From Acanthopleura granulata (taxonomy: Eukaryota > Mollusca > Polyplacophora > Chitonida > Chitonidae), in contig JABBOT010000010.1 in assembly GCA_016165875.1 (NCBI GenBank), forward strand, positions 12,797,357-12,861,356: a DNA stretch of 64,000 nucleotides. The letters are read 5' to 3'. The position numbers were made by a program, and so were the translations under genes. Position 1 is the first letter of the stretch. Every line of letters starts with the position of its first letter. Below the pieces are notes generated by a model. The model searched no databases, was not told the DNA's origin, and saw only the letters and a list, made by a program, of their open reading frames with translations. Shown piece by piece: positions 44,511 through 58,120 of the stretch.

Positions 44511-47500
44511 AGAAGTCCGGCGAATACGGGTATTATGGCAAGTTGACATTGTGGAAACATAGCAAGTCAAACCTTCGTATATACAAGAGGGCATCTAAGG
44601 TGCAACCTTTTAGGCATTTAGATGAAGAGTTAGAAAATGCAATCCTAACAGATGTCTTTTGTATTACATAACTGAACAAACCTGGCTTCTGTTGGTGGAC
44701 TACTATTTTATTTATTCATTTATTTGTTCTTCACAATGTGCATGGTTTCATACTTGTTGTTATTGGTGCTGTCATTTGGCCACTATATGTTTAGAATAAA
44801 ATAAATACCAAAAAAAAATGACGAAAATGGTTAAATCTCAAATAGAGACTGCTTTCTATATTGAGATTTACAAGTACATCACGGATGAAAACTCGGTTAC
44901 AGATGACAACGGAGTTACAATTAAGTGAGGGTATTTGACCGTTTAAGACTTTTAAGTTTAAAAGTACATATTTGCCGGTCAGACCGCAACCATAAAGTTC
45001 ACCGGAAACAATCTGAGACAGAAAGAGCAATATTTAGTCAAAAATTTCGAAAAAGAAGCATGAATAACTCTGAATGATGTCAGAAGTCTTGTCAGTCCAA
45101 ACAAGTGGCTAAATAGCTCATTCAAGAAAAGCGAAATATACCCATGATTATTTACGTACATATCCTAGATATCAAAGAATACCCTCCGCCTGAAATTAAA
45201 TTATCAGCGATTAAAATTGCACAGCCCGACGATATGTCTCTATCATTAACTTTCGCCTCCATCGAAGTTAAAATGATTCCCATAACAAAGGTTTTTTCAC
45301 TAAGGACGTTAGTGACATGGCGAAAGTGTGCCGGCCAGATCATAACTGCGCCAGAAAGTCTGTACGTACGCCATAAACCAAGAACGTTCGCATCAAGAAT
45401 TCTAACAAAGAAACGATGCTCCAGTGTGTTATTGATGAAGAATCTTGTGACAAGTTCGTGAACTCTGACCCGGATGTGAAGCACTACCAAAATGAAACGG
45501 CCCAATCTTCCATTTAAATGGTTGCGTGCTACATTTTACAGTAAAGTTGTTGGCAGACAAACAGGCAGAAAAATGCCGACAAAATATCATCTCCTTGCAC
45601 GGAGGAAGTAATAAACCAATTCGAATGATAGTTAAAAATCAAGCGAACGAAACAAAGTACGGCAGTTCTTGAGCAGCATTAGAGGAGAAGTCAAACATTT
45701 CTCCGTATGAAGATTCAGATGGTATAAGCAAAGGCCCACCTATCTGCCGACTATCATCGTCATACGCCATTACTATACACCGTTACCTCTCCAAACCCAA
45801 CACAGAAGACAACATCAAGTTTTGTTGGGGAGAGGTTAGCATTTAACCCCACCGTCTCACTATTAATATTCCTGAGCATATGGCGTGGGCAGATTGAGTA
45901 CTCTCTCATACCAAGATTGTTCTATGAATAGATACATTGCCTGACACCGTGGGAAAAATGCCACCCCCGATTCACCACAAGAGTGGAAAAGATAACTGGT
46001 GAGAAGGGAGGAAAAGGGGGAAGGAGGTTGTCGTTTAAAGTATAACAGAAAATATGATTACCAAAGAATACACTTGCTACAAAATATGTGGTAAAGTCAT
46101 AATATGGCGTCGACTACAATATGTGAACCTCAACAGGCAGACTGGCATATATATATCTGACTATACATTTGGTCATTATATTCATAACTATTCAGTTACT
46201 TTGTCCGATTTCAAACAAAAACGAACTCAACTTTAGAGCTCACTTCTAACTCCTAAACAAACAGAGGACAAAATCTGACAAAATCTATTGATGACCTACA
46301 AACTAATACACTTTGAAACTGCTGCCATAGTGCAGAGGAAGGTAAGAATACAAGAGTGGGAGAATTACCATATTCCCACTTAAATAGTCTTCTGTTGAAA
46401 ATATTCAATTTAACGTTCATTTTTCAAAGGAGCCATTTCCACAATACTTCTGTCCTGATTTATAAGGCTGAGTTTAAATTTGCATAAAATTTTGGATAGG
46501 TTATATTGTGGCGAGCAACAAATTTATGTCTGTAAGCTATAGATTCACGTATAAACAAAGTTATTTTTCTTCTAGACACAATGCCATGCAAAATAGCAAA
46601 GGAATGCACAATACTTTAGACAAACTGAGTTAAGAGTTACCTGTAAAATTGAACGCAGGAAACTCTTTAGTTTCCAGTTGAAAACTAACTATTATTGCGA
46701 TACAGATTAGTTATCGATGTAAGTAATAACAATTAGTCCAAAGCAACTGATAGAAACAAGTTATGACAATTTGCTTTAAATTCCGAACGGAGACAGCCTG
46801 TCACACAAAGCCGTTGTAGCAGATGGCGTCACAACATCAGGCCAACGATTCTAGCTCAAAAATGAAACACGCGTCTTTCAAAAAGGACAATGAAGGTATA
46901 TCTAAAACTACATTAAAATGCTTGAACTGCTCCAAGGACCATTTCATGGTGTCAGGAACGTCACAGAATTTTGTTATCCCAACAGCCGTATTTAGTGTAA
47001 AAATAGTTCATGTATATAAGCAGGAGCAGACATTATACTACTATATTTCAAAAGAATTTCTTCTAAAGATGAAAAAAATGAAATAGAAAAACTCGGCTTT
47101 ACAAACACAGCGTATAACGTTTTCAATGTGGCCAATATACTCCATCACAGGCTTCAAGCATTTCGCGGCATTTCATTAAGTCAACAAAAAGTATGTAAAA
47201 AGCTTGATAAAGTTTTTAATAGCTCTCATAGTTTCCATTGACTATATACTGAAGCCGTTAGAGGACCGTTCGCTACGTCAACTTTTATAATACAGGTCAA
47301 GGTAGCGCAATAGCGAAGGGAGGTAGCGAAGGGAGAGAAGAGCGGTAACGAGGTAGCGAGAGGTGCTGTATCGGCTTTCATAATTCATCCTCACTTGATT
47401 TTTGAAATATTGCCTTGAATTAATAAGGCCTAACTTTACTGACATGTTTTGACGGCTAAGAATAATTTTAAAAAATTATATTGCGAGAATGGAACACGTG

Positions 47501-47531
47501 GTACTGCAATCTGAAATTACTATCCTAACAT
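44511..47531. other. No gene confirmed
   Basis: Overlapping ORFs of 105 (+) and 117 (-) codons at 45144-45505, and a possible small first-exon-like ORF at 46823 (MASQHQANDSSSKMKHASFK), resemble nothing known. A purine-rich stretch at 47296-47372 repeats GGTAGCGA-like words. Confidence 0.35.
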
Positions 47532-47683
47532 ATATTTATTTATTTATTTGATTGGTGTTTTACGCCGTTCTCAAGAATATTTCACATATGCAGGGGCCAG
47601 TTTTATGTTGGGCAGAAACCGAGCAGTGCCACTGGAAACCCACGACCATTCGCAGGTTACTGAAAGACATTCCCACTTATTCC
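47532..47683 (-). mobile_element. SINE (family 2) 3' part, minus strand
   Basis: On the minus strand: 'aacctgcgaatggtcgtggg', 'tcggtttctgcccaac', then 'gtgaaatattcttgagaacg' and an (AAAT)n end. 5' truncated. Confidence 0.8.
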
Positions 47684-47699
47684 GAACATACAGTCTGAG

Positions 47700-49640
47700 A
47701 AAGAAAATTAAATAATCATAAAGACAGCATCAGATTTTAGCCTCTGATCATTTTCAAATAAACTTAAAGGTTTGTGTTCCTAGGCAGCCGTCACCATGGT
47801 CACAATAAAAATACCTAGCCGTGATATTATTTACACGTTTGATTGGCATTTAAAGTCATATTCATGAATTCTCCTTTCCGAAATTTTAGCTGGGTAGCGA
47901 ACTTTGGATTTTTTAAGATAGATTTAATACAAATTGCTTTCAGCCTACCTGACTTTCCGTCAAAGAAAACCACATTGCCACAGGTGTTGTGGTCAAATTT
48001 AGATGACGGGAAGCAAAAGGTAGGTGACATAATGCAAACATGTTGAAGACAAATGCCATGCATTTAATGACATCACTGTTAGCCAGTATGGAAAGAACAG
48101 TGAAACCACAACGAAGGTGCTCAACGAGGTATAGTGCACGTGGCTGATACTGCAGTGGAAGCAAATCCTCAAGTAGGGCAAACAATAAGAAGGAGGAGAG
48201 TGAGTCTGTGAAGTTTGTCTTACATAAAATGGTTAATCGACAGGCTTCACAGCCAAGGTCACAGCCCCAGGCAAAATGGTTTTAAGACTGATCGGGTGTA
48301 TTCGATGTCTATGTACTAACTGGAATTCACGCAAGCATAGAATTCTCTCGAACCCTTGGACTTCAAAAGCTTAGAACAGGGAACTACTGAGAACACTGGA
48401 ACGTTCTCACCAACAAAAATAAGATCTGTTTTTCACGGATGAGCAATGTCACACGATAAGTAAATGGTCAAGGAGCTAAACACATTTCCTTACAAAGAGG
48501 GCAAAGTATGTTAGTAAATAAAACAAGATAGACGATCTAAACTATAGAAAATCGAGAGTGCGTGATAAATTTTCAAATGTTCTTTGAATTTCTCTTTAAG
48601 TCGTTTAAAATGTTGCTATTACACTAAAAACACTACTTATTATCGTCCAAATTTTGGTTACATATGGGCATTACGTCCTATCTTTGAAGTCTGATTTGAA
48701 TGAGATGTATGAGCACAAACGTTTACTTCAAAATGTTTCCTGGATGTGTTCGGCGCTCAAGCTGTGACGTCACCTATGAGTTCAAACCATACTTTAAACC
48801 ATGCAAACGTGTACGGAGGTGGCAAAAAAACCTACTTTCCCAGACACAGTGGTTCCCCTTATGCCAAAGGGCAACAATCGCTTGATAACAAGAATTGTTA
48901 TAAGAAAATATATCGGGTCCTTTTTTTCACTCAGCACTTCCTGAGTATGCATTGTTTTCTTGTCATACTTAAACTGTTTACCAGTTTGATACGGAATCAC
49001 CATCGCAAAAGCAAAAAAGTAATGATTACACAGCTTGGAGCATAGTTACTTTTGGCGGAAAAGGTTACCCATCAGTTAGTCATTGCGTAAAAAGAATGAA
49101 GAAAACCTTGCAAAAACTAATGCAAATATTAAGACACCCTCTTACACAAAGTTGCACTCAATGAATCTGCCATCGCATGAGGAACTTGTTCTATACCTAA
49201 GCCAGCCGCAGTTCCCGAGGTTCACGTGACCTCATAAACCTGTTATGCAGCCTAATCAGAAATGGAACATTTATTGACGATGATGTGTTATGTAAATCGA
49301 CTAAATTCTCATGCAGTGATCATGTATCCAGTTGGCTAAAAGTCTAAATCAGTCGGTCATTTGGCTCAGGTCAAAACGTCGAGCTCACTACGGTCTTTTG
49401 TTATTTGTGAATGTATCGCTCCTCAACTTGTCCAAGTGTGCATTTACTCGAAAAAATTCTTTCGCTTGGCTATCGGTCGCATGTGCACTATCTGTGATAC
49501 AAGCCCGTCCTAGAAGCAAGGAAATGAGTGATTGGTGTAGTGCTAGTGTGTGGTACGTGGTGAAAGTTCAAGTAGACCTCTATCAACACTTGTTCCTGGA
49601 GACGTTATAACACAGACTGACCTATATAATTTTGTCATGC
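47700..49640. other. No gene confirmed
   Basis: Several ORFs of 60-99 codons overlap on both strands; none is recognisable. A TGACGTCA palindrome lies at 48765-48772 without a TATA or CCAAT partner. Confidence 0.3.
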
Positions 49641-49650
49641 AAATCTAGGT

Positions 49651-49762
49651 CGGCATGCACCTCGTCCTAGTTGAGGAAAGTACAAAAATTTTGAAGTGCA
49701 GCCTCACGGCATGCACCTCGTCCTAGTTGAGGAAAGTACAAAAATTTTGAAGTGCAGCCTCA
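49651..49762. repeat. Perfect 56-bp tandem duplication
   Basis: 49651-49706 and 49707-49762 are identical (start CGGCATGCACCTCGTCCTAG, end GTGCAGCCTCA). Two identical copies imply a very recent duplication or an assembly effect. Confidence 0.95.
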
Positions 49763-49843
49763 CTGGTCCATATGTTCTGAAAACGGTGATCTATAAAATC
49801 GTGATGGTTTCTTACATGTGACATTTTAGTCCTAACTGTTGCG

Positions 49844-49861
49844 CCCCCCCCCCCCCCCCCC
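49844..49861. repeat. C18 homopolymer
   Basis: Eighteen consecutive C, the longest G/C homopolymer in the window. Confidence 0.95.
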
Positions 49862-51282
49862 GGTCTGGGTCTAGGCTTTGAAGACGTCGTCTCCGCTGCG
49901 CTGCAGACGACACTTCACTACTGCTCGCGGGATCAATGGATAATTGGCTCAACTGCGACAGGTTCTGTTTCACTGGGTCACTCTATTCTCGTCCAGCAAC
50001 GTGCAATTAGACCTATCACACAGGATTGGACGCAGGCGTAACGTCTAGCCTTTGATCTGACATACCCTTGTACTGCTTCTTTTTTATATTTCTTCTATTT
50101 TCATGTTCCCAGTTCACCCGATTTTTCACCTGAAAATTCATATTCCCTAAATTTGTCCCGAAAGATGTGTAGAGGCTTACATAAACCTACCAGTAATTCA
50201 AGCTCCATACATGCGCTATATGCCTAGCGTAAACGCAATCTATTGTCCAGTTTCACGTCACAGGTATACTAATTAGTTTACAAGAAACAATTCTAGAGCA
50301 GACTTGTTTCTTCGTGCAGTATATCTCAGTTTTCAAGAATATATATCTTACAAATAAAACTCAGTTTTTAAGCATTCCTTAGTGCAATACAGTGATGCGA
50401 CGTAACTCCTCGCCACAAAGTTTCGCGATATATTCATTGCAATAAAAAGCCCTCTGAGTTTGCAGATCGAGGACAAAACTTGACACACATATCTGATCAA
50501 ATGTATCGTCATGTATCAAATATACATCTGTTCCTGTAGAACAGTTTTACTTTTAAATTAAAGCAGTGTATAGATATAAATTATATTCTATTACTTTAAG
50601 CTATCAGTCTGGTATTTTAGACATCTAACAGATTTTCACGAATGTGTTAATCTCTATGAAAAACCAGGGCCAGTAAAACATGCGTCCTTTCATTTTTAAA
50701 TGGAAAACGGCAAACAGATTAAAAACATGCCCCGTGAATACAAAGCATATGTCCCCTAATCTCCTAATTGAAACTGCTGTGAAATTAAAATCTCAAATTT
50801 TATTCATCGACAAAATAATTACTGATTTGTTTATACAGAGAAAGAGTGTTATATTTATTCAATATAATTCTTTTGTGAAGGATATCTAAACCTTCGAACC
50901 TTTTTCTCTAGCCAAAGGTGAACAAAAGAAAGTATTTCTGAGATTGGCTTTCAGGAAACACTTTCTCTAAGGATTTCAGCGTCTATTTTAGCATCTACAG
51001 TTGGATAGCTGAAAACTCATGAAACAAAAGTATTTGCCCATTTTCGTCTAAAGTCATCACTTTTGGAGGGAATAAGAATTCACTTTCGGTGCTGTATACA
51101 GACTCGTACATGTAGCTTTAGGCCAATAACAACATTCACAAGGTTGGACATGGATTCGCGTGTCCCCGTCAAGGTGTTTTCTGTTTGTACCTTAATGATT
51201 AAGCATTTAACATCACCTACAAGGGTCCAACACAGGTGGCATATATTTACGGAGAGATCACCTGCAGGAGATTTGTGAAAGC
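49862..51282. other. No gene seen
   Basis: AT-rich sequence with short ORFs only, except for a GC-richer start (49862-49990) containing a small inverted motif GTCGTCT...AGACGAC. Confidence 0.3.
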
Positions 51283-51790
51283 CGCCTCTAAGGTGAAGTC
51301 TGGCAACTTCATGTTGGCACTTTCACCAAGAATGACGTCAAAGCTCATGAAAGCGAGCTCCTGACGTATTCAGGCAATTGCAGACAACAATCTACGAATG
51401 CCGTTCAGGCTTGTGAAAGAAGGCTCCCGGGCTGAATTCATGCAGACAATTTCATCCGGAATGACGTCAAAGCTCTTGAAAGCACGCTCATGAGGGTGTC
51501 AGACAATCGCAGATGACGATCCACGGATTACGTCTAAGCTCGTGAAAGAACGCAACTAGGGTGAAGCCATGCAAGCAATTTCACATGGTGCGACGTCATA
51601 GCTCTTGAAAGCGCGAACATAAGGTCAAATCAGGTAACTGTCTTCACCATGATGAACTAATGTCAAAGTGTACCGGGTATGAAACAATTCCCGTGAAGTG
51701 AAGCCAGGCAATTTCTTCAGGAATTACGTCGAAATCCATGAAAGAACGCTCCTGAGGTGAAGTCAAGCAATGTCGAAGCCCGTGACAGAG
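51283..51790. repeat. Tandem array, about 65-bp unit, about seven degenerate copies
   Basis: The core 'aatgacgtcaaagctcatga' plus 'aagcgcgctcctgaggtgaa' returns near 51331, 51397, 51460, 51527, 51588, 51653 and 51722, steps of 61-70 bases. Several copies keep TGACGTC(A). Confidence 0.8.
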
Positions 51791-52394
51791 CGTAGTCATC
51801 CAGTTGTTAAATGGCGACGATAAATGACGTATATGTAGAGTGCGTGACGTGAATTAAGAATAAAACAAAACTGGAAAAGACAGAACTGTTTTCTTTTCTG
51901 TACCACCCTTCTTACTTGCAACAAAATAGTTTTGGTAGACTAAGTTATGATCCTAATTTCGGAAAACAAGAGGTTGTTTCCATAGTTACCTATGACAAAG
52001 GTGGAAAGTTTCTGCACCAGGTCTGGAGGATTTCGTCAATGGTCATTACAACAGCAATTACTAGTAAATAAAATAAAACGTAAATAAATACAAAAATAAT
52101 ATTAAAAGTTTTGCATAGCCATTTCCGCCCGTCGATGAAAGACGGACAGTGACAATTGCGGGAAAAATCTTCGTAAGGCGGTTTATGAAAACGACCTCCT
52201 GGTATCAGGATGATCAAAGGATTAACTACCTAAGAACGGCGTCCATCTTAGTTATTTTTGTTTTGTTTTCATAGATAATGAGTAGAGTTTACATTTTCCT
52301 TTGAAGCACTATTTAAATGTCAATTTTCAAACAAAGTAAGCATGATTCTACAAATGGCAAAATTCTTTGATCATCGTTCGTGATTCTTTGTACT

Positions 52395-52750
52395 AATACG
52401 GCAAATAAAGCAGATATGAATTATATATACATATATATATTTACATAGGGGCGAATGAACAATGTGCTATGCGTTCATCAATACCGCGAATAAAGCAAAT
52501 ATAAACTGGTTGATCAACAGTCGAATCATCCATATATTTCACCACCAAAACAGAAAGACAAATATGGATTAGGCACGAGTTCATCAACCATCAAACTTCC
52601 AAGGTTATTGACGAATACGCCAAATAAAGCCAATATGCATTGTAAAGGGGCCCATCAATCATCACATCTTTGTTAATTGGTGATTTACCAATAAAGCAAA
52701 CAAAGTAAATATGAATTATACTGGGGCCAAAAACCATCAAGTCTGTATCC
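52395..52750. repeat. Degenerate tandem repeat, roughly 75-85-bp unit
   Basis: 'aatacggcaaataaagcaga' plus 'tatgaattata' and 'catcaatcatca' recur near 52397, 52481, 52614 and 52689. Spacing is irregular because copies are partly deleted. Confidence 0.6.
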
Positions 52751-52800
52751 ATAGGTGTTTTGCAGCCACATGTTGCAAAATTAATTAGATCTAAATTTTA

Positions 52801-52948
52801 CAACGACGGTTTACCTTCAGTTGCTCGTTCGTGAGTGTCCCTATTATTACAACGACGGACCTACCTTTAATTGTGCGTTCGTGAGTGTCCATATTATTAC
52901 AATGACGGATCTACCATTAATTGTGCGTTCGTGGGTGTCCATATTTGT
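52801..52948. repeat. About 50-bp tandem repeat, three copies
   Basis: 'caacgacgg.ctaccttta' plus 'attgtgcgttcgtgagtgtc' and 'cata.tattac' start at 52801, 52850 and 52900. Confidence 0.88.
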
Positions 52949-53199
52949 GGACAACAAATGGTCTTCGATCAATCGTGAGACTGGGTAAATGTTCTCAAGA
53001 CAGCCATGGACTGCTTATTGTCCCCAAGGCCCAACGAATATATCAGAGTGGGAATTAAAGAAATTCTCTGCCCAGTCAAATTTACTTCAAAGATGCTTTA
53101 GATAAAAAAAATGTTCTGCTTAACACAACGCGCTTTTAAACACAAAGCGTACAATAAAATCTATATTTCCACAAAGAAGCTGATTATCGTAGTGGTTAT

Positions 53200-54375
53200 T
53201 TTTTCAAGAAACGAAAAGTTCAACCAACATCGGGCATGCTTTGGAGAATTACCTTTCGGGAGAATTCGCTTCAAACGATTTTCGAGCACAAGGCAATATT
53301 CTTGTTAAACATTAAATAGCCTCGCTCAAGTTTTGTTTACACATGCATAGCTACATAGAATTACAATCTCATGAAAGGTTTCAAGAAAATAAAAGTTCGA
53401 CCAACATCGGGCAGGCGTTACAGAATAACCTTTCGGGAGAATTCGCTTCAAACATTTTTCGAGCACAAGGTAATATTCTTGTTAAACATTAAATAGCCTC
53501 GCTTAAGTTTTGCTTCCATATGCAAAAGTACCTAGAATTACAATCTTATGGATGGTTTCAAGAAACTAAAAGTTCAACCAACACCGGACATGCTTTGGAG
53601 AATTACTTTTTGGGAGAATTCGTTTCAACATTCTTGTTAAACATTAAGTAACCTCGCTTAAATTTTGTTTCCACGTGAATTGTTTCAAGAAACTAAATGT
53701 TCAACCAACACCGGGTAGGCTTTGGGGAAATACCTTTCGGGAGAATTCGCTTCAAACATTTTTTTCGAGCACAAAGCAATATTCTTGTTAAACATTAAGT
53801 AACCTCAGTTAAATTTTGGTCCCACATGCAAAGCCATCTAGAACTACAATCTCATGAATGGTTTCAAGAAACTAAAAGTTCGACCAACACCGGGCAGACT
53901 TTGTAGAATTAACTTTCGGGAGAATTCGTTTAAAACAATTTTTTTGGAGCACAAGTCAACATTCTTGTTGAACATTAAGTAACCGCAGTTAAATTTGGTT
54001 TCCACATGAATTGTTTCAAGAAGCGAAAAGTTCAACCAACGCCGGGTAGACTTACGAGAATTACCTTTCGGGAGAATTCGTTTCAAACATTTTTTTAGAG
54101 CACAAGGCAGTATTCTTGTTAAACATTAAATAACCTTGCTTAAATTTTGGTTCCACGCGCGAGACTACCTAGAATTTACGATCTCATGAAAGGTTTTAAG
54201 AAACGAAAAGTTCAACCGAGCAGGTTTTGAAGTATTATCTTTTAGGAGACTTTGCTTTCAAACATTTTTTTTCAAGCACAAGGCAACATTCTTGTTGAAC
54301 ATACAATAATTTCACTTAAATTTTGTTCCTACATGTAAAGTTACCTAGAATTTACAATCTCATGAATGTTATGTA
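53200..54375. repeat. Satellite-like tandem array, about 180-bp unit, seven copies
   Basis: Each unit carries 'gtttcaagaaactaaaagtt', 'caaccaacaccggg', 'acctttcgggagaattcg' and 'attcttgttaaacattaa'. The 'accaacaccggg' marker lies near 53222, 53399, 53576, 53702, 53880 and 54033, with a decayed copy near 54212. Most steps are about 175-180 bases; two shorter ones (about 126 and 153) come from unit deletions. Confidence 0.92.
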
Positions 54376-54518
54376 GTAATTACAAATATTCGGACTGAAT
54401 CACAGTATCAAGATGACACTTACATGATATTCCACCGGGAGCTCTGGCATGAGTCGTGTGGGCTTCTTCAAGAGATGGGCGCAATTTATGTGACAATCGT
54501 TGACGTTAGCACGAACAT

Positions 54519-54600
54519 GTTTCACTCATGTATAGTTTAAGACTCACCCATGTACACTTTCAACATTCACTCATGCACAGTTTAACTTTCACTCACGTCC
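54519..54600. repeat. Short tandem repeat, about 22-bp unit
   Basis: 'ttcactcatgtatagtttaa', 'tcacccatgtacactttcaa', 'ttcactcatgcacagtttaa' and 'ttcactcacgtcc' follow each other. Confidence 0.75.
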
Positions 54601-57600
54601 GGCGTAGCTATTTCTCATATTCCGTTAGTCGTGTCAGATTCACATTCAAAATACGGCTAAAGAAATATATTGTCGTATATCATGTTAGTAGACAATAGGG
54701 CATGGCCGCATGAACAAGGAGAAATGATCACACTTCCCCATAAAACAGCGGATATCATCCTCTAGAAAACATACAAGGTAATCCTGGTTTAATATCTTAG
54801 CAGGTAATTGTTCTTCGGGAGTGTATTTTCCTCAAAATAAATCATTCAATGTTACAGAAAAATACTTCGTAATGAATGATTGTTCCAAAAATTCGTAGAA
54901 GTTTCTTGAATTTTTTTCAAGTTGGCATTTTAAAAGTTATTCCTGAAGTCAAGGTTATATATCAAATCAATAATTAGGTACTTACATTTTCAGCTCAATA
55001 AACACTGGTGCGGATACATATCAGAAGAAAACCTTTGGCAATAGTGGTGAAACTACACCGCTAAAGGCATAAAACACTTTAAAATAATACTATCTACGAA
55101 GTGAAACAGTGACATAATTTAAATGGTCAAGTATTTCACGTGGTACACATAGGATGCCTGCATTTTGTTTTCCTTTTCGACATCTCTGGACCAAAGAGAT
55201 CACCAACCGTTCTTCAAAGCATTCACATATTTTTAACCAATGCGTGCTGTCAGCTTATATTAAAGAGAGCAGATCGCCCTCCTGTAAAGTATCTATCAGG
55301 CGAATGGCCATTTATGCAAATACGGTTTTCATACCCTTTTTTCGGCATATTTTTAAACTGAATAAATGCAAAAAATAAGTTTGCATGTTAAACATTTTGA
55401 AGCATAACGAATAAGCTGAAATACTGTAAGACCACAGAATTTTTTGAGTCTTTAACCATTTCCGATAAGAGACGTGTTTCCACAATGAAGATGTAGATGT
55501 AGAAATACATGTACATTCATGCTAAATGTAGAAAAACAGCAATCAAAGCAAGTAGCTAAAGAACCGTACACGATCTTGTTCAGTATGGACCAAGACTGCA
55601 GCACAGAGAGTTGACCAGAGCTGAGACAACAGTTGGCAAATTGTCACATGTAACACACACCAGTGATACCCACCCTCTAGTCAATTTACCTCGGTTGGGC
55701 TTTTATTCTAACTCATCACGTAAGTATTTACAAAGTAACAACTTACGCACATTTCTGCCACCAAGGGTAAAGCAGAAAACAATGGCAGCGATGTTAATTG
55801 CAAGTTATTAGACGTCAGTGGTCTAGAATTACTCAAAATGCTGTACTGTCATCACATTTAATACATGTACACAATAACATGAAAACAATGCAAAGGGATA
55901 GGAATTGGGTTCCATTGGAGAACCTCAGTAGTTTTGGCCATTTTATTTACTGTTAAAAACATTAAGATAACCATATTTGCAATCAGCATAAAGTGGCCTT
56001 TCATCTGAAGCGCATATAATGAAACGCTTGCGTAAGACTTGGAATCCTTCTTTGTGCTGCAAGGCATTGGTTGAGGTGACTGGCCTATAAGATTTTGCCG
56101 AATGGTTTTCAAAAAACAAATCTGTCTTTAGCTTTTCCGGAAACATTGTAGCTGGACAGGACGTATACAGTTCATGTAAAATTAATATTCTATAGATAAA
56201 TATTCATTTGACAATTCCTTAAGGTATTCAATCGCTATGCGACACTAGGTACAACACTAACACATGATAATACCAGATTACACTTACACATCCCAACAAA
56301 ATTCGATCAAAATAAGTTTACTCCTTGCAATAAAAAACGAAGGAGAAGGTTAGTCGCTGTTCATTTACAGATTAAACCGTTTCTAAAGTATATGAAACTT
56401 CCTTAAATCAAGTAATATTTATATGTATATGTATATAAAATTTCTTTTTTGTGTGTGCCAAAATACAGAAGATAGCTTCTATGCAAATGACAATCAGTTT
56501 GAGGCTGTAAAAATAATCGAAGGAAGTTATGTTGTTTCTGTTGTGAAGTTTGCATCCAGATATAAATAGTTGTAAACAGCTGAGCAATCGTGGTACTAAA
56601 CATATATACTAAACACTACTGACAAGATAAGTACTGTAGTACTGTACCACAAAACGTCACATTCGTCACAAAATTGGAATACTAGTCAGCGAAATAAATA
56701 CATGAAGAAATAATCATTTTTCTAAAATGTCGTGTTGTACACATAGATTGCCTGTAATTAATGATCATTAACATCACATTAAAAGTGACAATTATGCAAC
56801 AAATAGGGCAATTATGCAACAAATGTAGCATTATTATGATCAATGGGAAAGTACATTTATATACTCCCCACACACTACACCTTAAGCAAATAACTGACAA
56901 CAAACATTGTTGCACCTACAAAAATTAACATTTTATGCAACTAAGAGAAGAATGAATGAAGTCTTCACCAAGCAAGGCCATTGTACGTGTCACAGGGTAG
57001 GTCATGATAAGAAAAATTAGAAGTTTCCTTTCCAAAATAATGGTGTGGTCGTGTTGACATCTGGGCTGCTGTACAAACCTAGTCAACGTTCAACATTGGA
57101 CCAGTATTTTATATATTACAAGCGTAACCAACGTTTGCAAGTGTTTGCAATATGCAAGTGTTGCATATTACATGCCCAATCAGCACTTCACTGTGGGCCT
57201 GTCCATCTTGGTACGAATACAGTTGTCGATGTAGCACGTGGCAAGCTGTGCTCAGCCGTTGAATTACAGCAGCTAACAATCATGCATGCCAGTGAACGTA
57301 TTGATACGGTAAATACATGAGGTCAAGGTCTGTGACACGAGGTCAGACCAACACAGACAACTAAGGCAGAGGGTGGGTTGTGACTGGTGTGTGGAACAGA
57401 ATGGCTTGAGAACATTCTAGTAGGTTCACGCTGCTTTTCTTATGCAATACAAACAGAGCGGCGTGGTAGTCGCAGGCAGTAGTCTCCCTACAACTGCTTT
57501 ATTTATGATTTGGTCGACTGGTTGGAGTTTCTAACATGCCGCATTGAGACGACTCATTCCTATACCCATACGGAATACATAACCTCGCACGTCTGAGGCA

Positions 57601-57990
57601 AAAATTTCAAACAGCCAGACTCAATCGATCCAGCTATGGCAGGAAAGTTGATCATAACATAGATTCGTGGACCATACTATATGTTAGGGAGAAATAAGAG
57701 TTGAGACAAAATGGTCTGATCCACAGGTTAAACAAGCCAAGGACTTGGGGACACGACGAAAGCAACCTGGTCTCAATTGACAAGGTGATACCACCCTTTT
57801 TAAACTGATGGCACGAACCATTCAGTACACCACGTGTATCTTTATGGAAATAAAACTGGTGTAAGGTAAAAAGAGGAACGAAGGAATGGATACCCGGAGC
57901 CTGACAGAGAAATGAAAAAGGACTAAACAAGTTTTTTTCCCCTCATATCTTTCCCTAGCGCCATTCTGTACATCACTGCTTTTAGCGCGC
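54601..57990. other. No gene seen
   Basis: Short ORFs only. A 19-base repeat 'caattatgcaacaaat' occurs twice near 56788-56822. Confidence 0.35.
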
Positions 57991-58002
57991 AGCAAGGCTT
58001 GG

Positions 58003-58026
58003 GTCACATGACAGAGCTGAACCAAT
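58003..58026 (+). promoter_or_regulatory. Promoter-like pair: GTCACATGAC E-box and CCAAT box
   Basis: GTCACATGAC (58003-58012) followed by ACCAATCAGCGCGG with CCAAT at 58022-58026, in a locally GC- and CpG-richer stretch. An ATG at 58121 opens a 78-codon ORF that could be a first coding exon. No TATA is needed in such promoters. Unproven. Confidence 0.35.
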
Positions 58027-58120
58027 CAGCGCGGAGATAATGAAGCCATCTGGGCGAGTGTCACAGTGAGGTAGAGCCAGTGGTGTTTACGCCGGTAATT
58101 TTCTATACAAAATAATTCCA

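Noticed and set aside
45144..45505. Overlapping ORFs of 105 (+) and 117 (-) codons, plus a third frame on + with a Cys-rich reading interrupted by one stop
   Set aside because: The three readings compete, none has a known domain, and lengths are within chance. Not annotated as a gene.
46823..47086. Possible small gene starting MASQHQAND
   Set aside because: The first 24 codons look coding-like and a GTATAT follows, but no partner exon or domain was found.
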